From an uncultured Parasphingopyxis sp. (GTDB lineage: Bacteria > Pseudomonadota > Alphaproteobacteria > Sphingomonadales > Sphingomonadaceae), in assembly GCA_905479515.1 (NCBI GenBank), contig CAJQMX010000091.1:1-7547 (forward strand): a stretch of DNA of 7,547 nucleotides, in the 5' to 3' direction. Below are positions 5,821 to 7,547 of the stretch, in pieces. Under the pieces are notes generated by a model that saw only the letters and a program-made list of their open reading frames with translations, was not told the origin of the DNA and did not search any database. Both the position numbers and the translations under genes were made by a program. Each line of letters starts with the position of its first letter. The stretch's first letter is position 1.

Positions 5821-5850
5821 TCCGGTAAAAGCCGGAATATGCTCACCGGC
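5821..5850 (+). promoter_or_regulatory. Mutually exclusive short hairpins around the recN start
   Basis: TCCGG (5821-5825) can pair with CCGGA (5832-5836) around a six-base loop. Alternatively GCCGG (5831-5835) pairs with CCGGC (5846-5850), placing the recN ATG (5839) in the loop. Both use 5832-5835, which also overlaps the weak SD region (GGA, 5834-5836). The stems are only 5 bp, so any effect on recN initiation is speculative. Confidence 0.2.
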
Positions 5851-7500
5851 CTTTCCATTCGCGATGTCGTGCTGATCGAGGCGCTCGACCTGTCCTTTTC
5901 GGACGGGCTCGGCGCGCTCACCGGCGAAACAGGCGCGGGCAAATCCATCCTTCTCGATGCGCTGGGCCTCGCGCTTGGCGTGCGCGCTGATAGCGGATTG
6001 GTGCGTCAGGGCGCAGAGCGCGCGGTCGTTAGCGCCACCTTCGATCTTCCGGCCAGCCATCCGGTCGGGCTGCTTCTCACCGAAAGCGGTCTTGATGCCG
6101 AACCCGGCGAACCGCTTATCGTGCGCCGAATCGTCAAGGCCGATGGCGGCAGCCGGGCGAGCGTGAACGATCAGCCTGTTTCCGCAGCCCTGTTGCGCGA
6201 AATTGGCGGGCATCTTGTCGAAATCCATGGCCAACATGATGATCGCGGATTGCTGAACGCCAAGGGGCACCGCGCGCTGCTCGATAGTTTTGGCGATATT
6301 GATCTTGGCGGACTGGCGAAAGCCTGGGATGCGTGGCGGGCGGCCGAGGATCAACTCGCCGAAGCGCGGGCCGAAGTTGAAGAGGCCGAGCGGGACCGGG
6401 AATTTCTCGATCATGCCGTGAAGGAATTGCAGTCGCTTGCTCCCGAAGCGGGCGAAGAGGCGGCGCTCGCGGAAGCGCGTGCGACGATGCAAAAGGGTGA
6501 CCGGATTGCCGACGATCTCAACGAGATTGCGGAATTGCTCGACGGGTCCGATGGCGGGCTCGCCAAATTGCGGCAGGCCGCGCGCCGCGCCGACCGTATC
6601 GCTGGTGAGCATGAAGTGCTCGGGGAAGCGCTGGCGGCGCTGGACCGCGCGCTGATCGAAGCGGATCTGGCAGAAGAAAAGCTCGCCGAGGCCTCTCATA
6701 TCCTCGCCTTTGACCCGGCCCGGCTCGACGAAGCGGAAACCAGATTGTTCGATATCCGCGCGCTCGCCCGCAAGCACCGGGTTGAACCGGATGGGCTCCC
6801 CGCCCTGACCGAAGAGATGGCGGCAAAGCTTGAACGGATCGAGGCGGGCGGCGCCCATCTTGCCGCGCTGGAGGCCGATGTTGCCGCCAAGCGCACGGCC
6901 TATGCCAGCAAGGCAGAAGCGGTTGGCAAGAAACGCACGGCTGCGGCCAAGGCGCTCGACAAAGCGGTCGCCGCCGAACTCGCGCCGCTCAAGCTGGATG
7001 CGGCACAGTTCCGCACGGCGGTCGAAACGCTGGACGAGGCGCAATGGACGGCAAGCGGGCAGGACCGGGTGGCGTTCGAAATTTCGACCAACCCCGGCGC
7101 GCCGTTCGGCCCGCTCGCCAAGATCGCCTCGGGCGGCGAACTTTCCCGCTTCATCCTCGCGCTGAAAGTGGCGCTGGCCGAACAGGGCGGCGCGGCGACG
7201 ATGATTTTCGACGAGATTGATCGCGGCGTTGGCGGCGCGGTTGCGAGCGCCATCGGCGAACGCCTGTCGCGGCTGGCCGAAGGCGCGCAACTTCTTGTCG
7301 TAACCCACAGCCCGCAAGTCGCCGCACGCGGAACAACGCATTATATGATCGCAAAGAGTTCCGAAGGCACGGTCACCCGCACATCTGTCGGTCTGCTTGA
7401 TGAAGACGGCCGTCAGGAAGAAATCGCACGGATGCTATCGGGCGCAGAAGTTACGAACGAGGCGAGGGCGCAAGCGGATCGGTTGTTGGAGGGGGTTTGA
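5839..7500 (+). CDS. recN: RecN, SMC-like DNA double-strand-break repair ATPase
   Basis: RecN, 553 residues (family about 550-560), is a cytoplasmic SMC-related ATPase that acts with RecA in recombinational repair of double-strand breaks. The N-terminal ATPase lobe has Walker A GETGAGKS (29-36) and the RecN-typical EIHGQHDDRGLL (128-139) with the Q-loop glutamine. A helical coiled-coil region rich in Ala, Glu and Arg follows (about 160-385), shorter than in true SMC proteins. The C-terminal lobe has the ABC signature SGGELSR (431-437), Walker B MIFDEIDRGVGG (455-466) with Asp458/Glu459, and the H-loop VVTHSPQVAARG (487-498, His490). All ATPase residues are intact. The start at 5839 is set by the conserved MLTGLSIRDVVLI opening; the SD is weak (GGA), suggesting low or coupled translation from bamD 41 bases upstream. 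An SOS-like box lies in bamD. Confidence 0.97.
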   Translation: MLTGLSIRDVVLIEALDLSFSDGLGALTGETGAGKSILLDALGLALGVRADSGLVRQGAERAVVSATFDLPASHPVGLLLTESGLDAEPGEPLIVRRIVKADGGSRASVNDQPVSAALLREIGGHLVEIHGQHDDRGLLNAKGHRALLDSFGDIDLGGLAKAWDAWRAAEDQLAEARAEVEEAERDREFLDHAVKELQSLAPEAGEEAALAEARATMQKGDRIADDLNEIAELLDGSDGGLAKLRQAARRADRIAGEHEVLGEALAALDRALIEADLAEEKLAEASHILAFDPARLDEAETRLFDIRALARKHRVEPDGLPALTEEMAAKLERIEAGGAHLAALEADVAAKRTAYASKAEAVGKKRTAAAKALDKAVAAELAPLKLDAAQFRTAVETLDEAQWTASGQDRVAFEISTNPGAPFGPLAKIASGGELSRFILALKVALAEQGGAATMIFDEIDRGVGGAVASAIGERLSRLAEGAQLLVVTHSPQVAARGTTHYMIAKSSEGTVTRTSVGLLDEDGRQEEIARMLSGAEVTNEARAQADRLLEGV

Positions 7501-7547
7501 TGGGCGGGCCCGGCCAACACCCCCCCTCGATCCCCTCCTCTAAAGAG
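7501..7547. other. C-rich intergenic tail with half of a possible inverted repeat
   Basis: The 47 bases after recN have no recognisable coding sequence. They contain CGGGCCCG (7505-7512), a run of seven C (7520-7526), and ATCCCCTCCTCT followed by AA and AGAG (to 7547). CTCT-AA-AGAG is already a palindrome at the edge. C-rich segments here could also pair with GAGGGGG (7489-7495) at the end of recN. This may be the left half of a transcription terminator or an intergenic repeat that continues outside the window. Confidence 0.3.

Noticed and set aside
5794..7341. 515-codon open frame antisense to recN
   Set aside because: Long, but exactly shadows a fully conserved recN. The product is compositionally a reverse-complement artefact (rich in Arg, Gly, Phe) with no domain.
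7500..7547. ATG overlapping the recN stop (TGATG) opening a frame to the window edge
   Set aside because: The peptide is Pro/Gly/Ser low-complexity from C-rich intergenic DNA, has no resemblance to a start of ligA (often found after recN), and the DNA looks like part of an inverted repeat.
1..7547. Mobile element, CRISPR array, tRNA, rRNA or riboswitch
   Set aside because: No transposase or integrase, no regular spaced repeats, no cloverleaf or rRNA-like sequence, and no intergenic region large enough for a riboswitch with a recognisable core.

Overview
The window reads as an ordinary chromosomal segment of an alphaproteobacterium, most likely a sphingomonad (Sphingomonadales). This rests on the GC-rich codon use, the gene order yajC-secD-secF-(Mth938-like) followed by bamD-recN, and the character of the proteins; it is inference, as no rRNA or other marker is present. 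Six complete genes and one truncated gene fill nearly all of it. I see no mobile element, CRISPR array, tRNA or rRNA, and no defence or biosynthetic island.

Layout. Bases 1-258 (minus strand) hold the N-terminal 86 codons of an ABM-domain (antibiotic biosynthesis monooxygenase-like) protein cut by the left edge. A 177-base divergent intergenic region (259-435) with several short inverted repeats separates it from a plus-strand operon: yajC (436-765), secD (781-2385), secF (2382-3365) and a small Mth938-like (DUF498/NDUFAF3-type) protein (3365-3751). Intergenic distances are 15, -4 and -1 bases, so these four are almost certainly co-transcribed and the last two translationally coupled. A GT4-type glycosyltransferase lies on the opposite strand (3728-4897), and its 3' end overlaps the end of the operon by 24 bases. 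Divergent from it are bamD (4997-5797) and recN (5839-7500). The last 47 bases are C-rich and appear non-coding.

How the genes work together. YajC, SecD and SecF form the auxiliary complex that associates with SecYEG and helps complete protein export. BamD is an outer-membrane lipoprotein of the BAM complex, which inserts the beta-barrels that Sec delivers. The glycosyltransferase is probably for surface polysaccharide or glycolipid, so most of the window concerns the cell envelope. RecN, an SMC-like double-strand-break repair ATPase, is functionally unrelated but sits directly behind bamD.

I found no convincing new biological system. The points most worth a second look are small regulatory-scale structures: a hairpin that buries the Shine-Dalgarno of the Mth938-like gene inside the secF 3' end; a perfect 8-bp hairpin just past the operon's last stop, embedded in the antisense glycosyltransferase; a GTTC-N7-GTTC (alphaproteobacterial LexA-box-like) site upstream of recN inside bamD; a six-codon upstream ORF with a strong SD before the glycosyltransferase; and a cluster of palindromes upstream of yajC.
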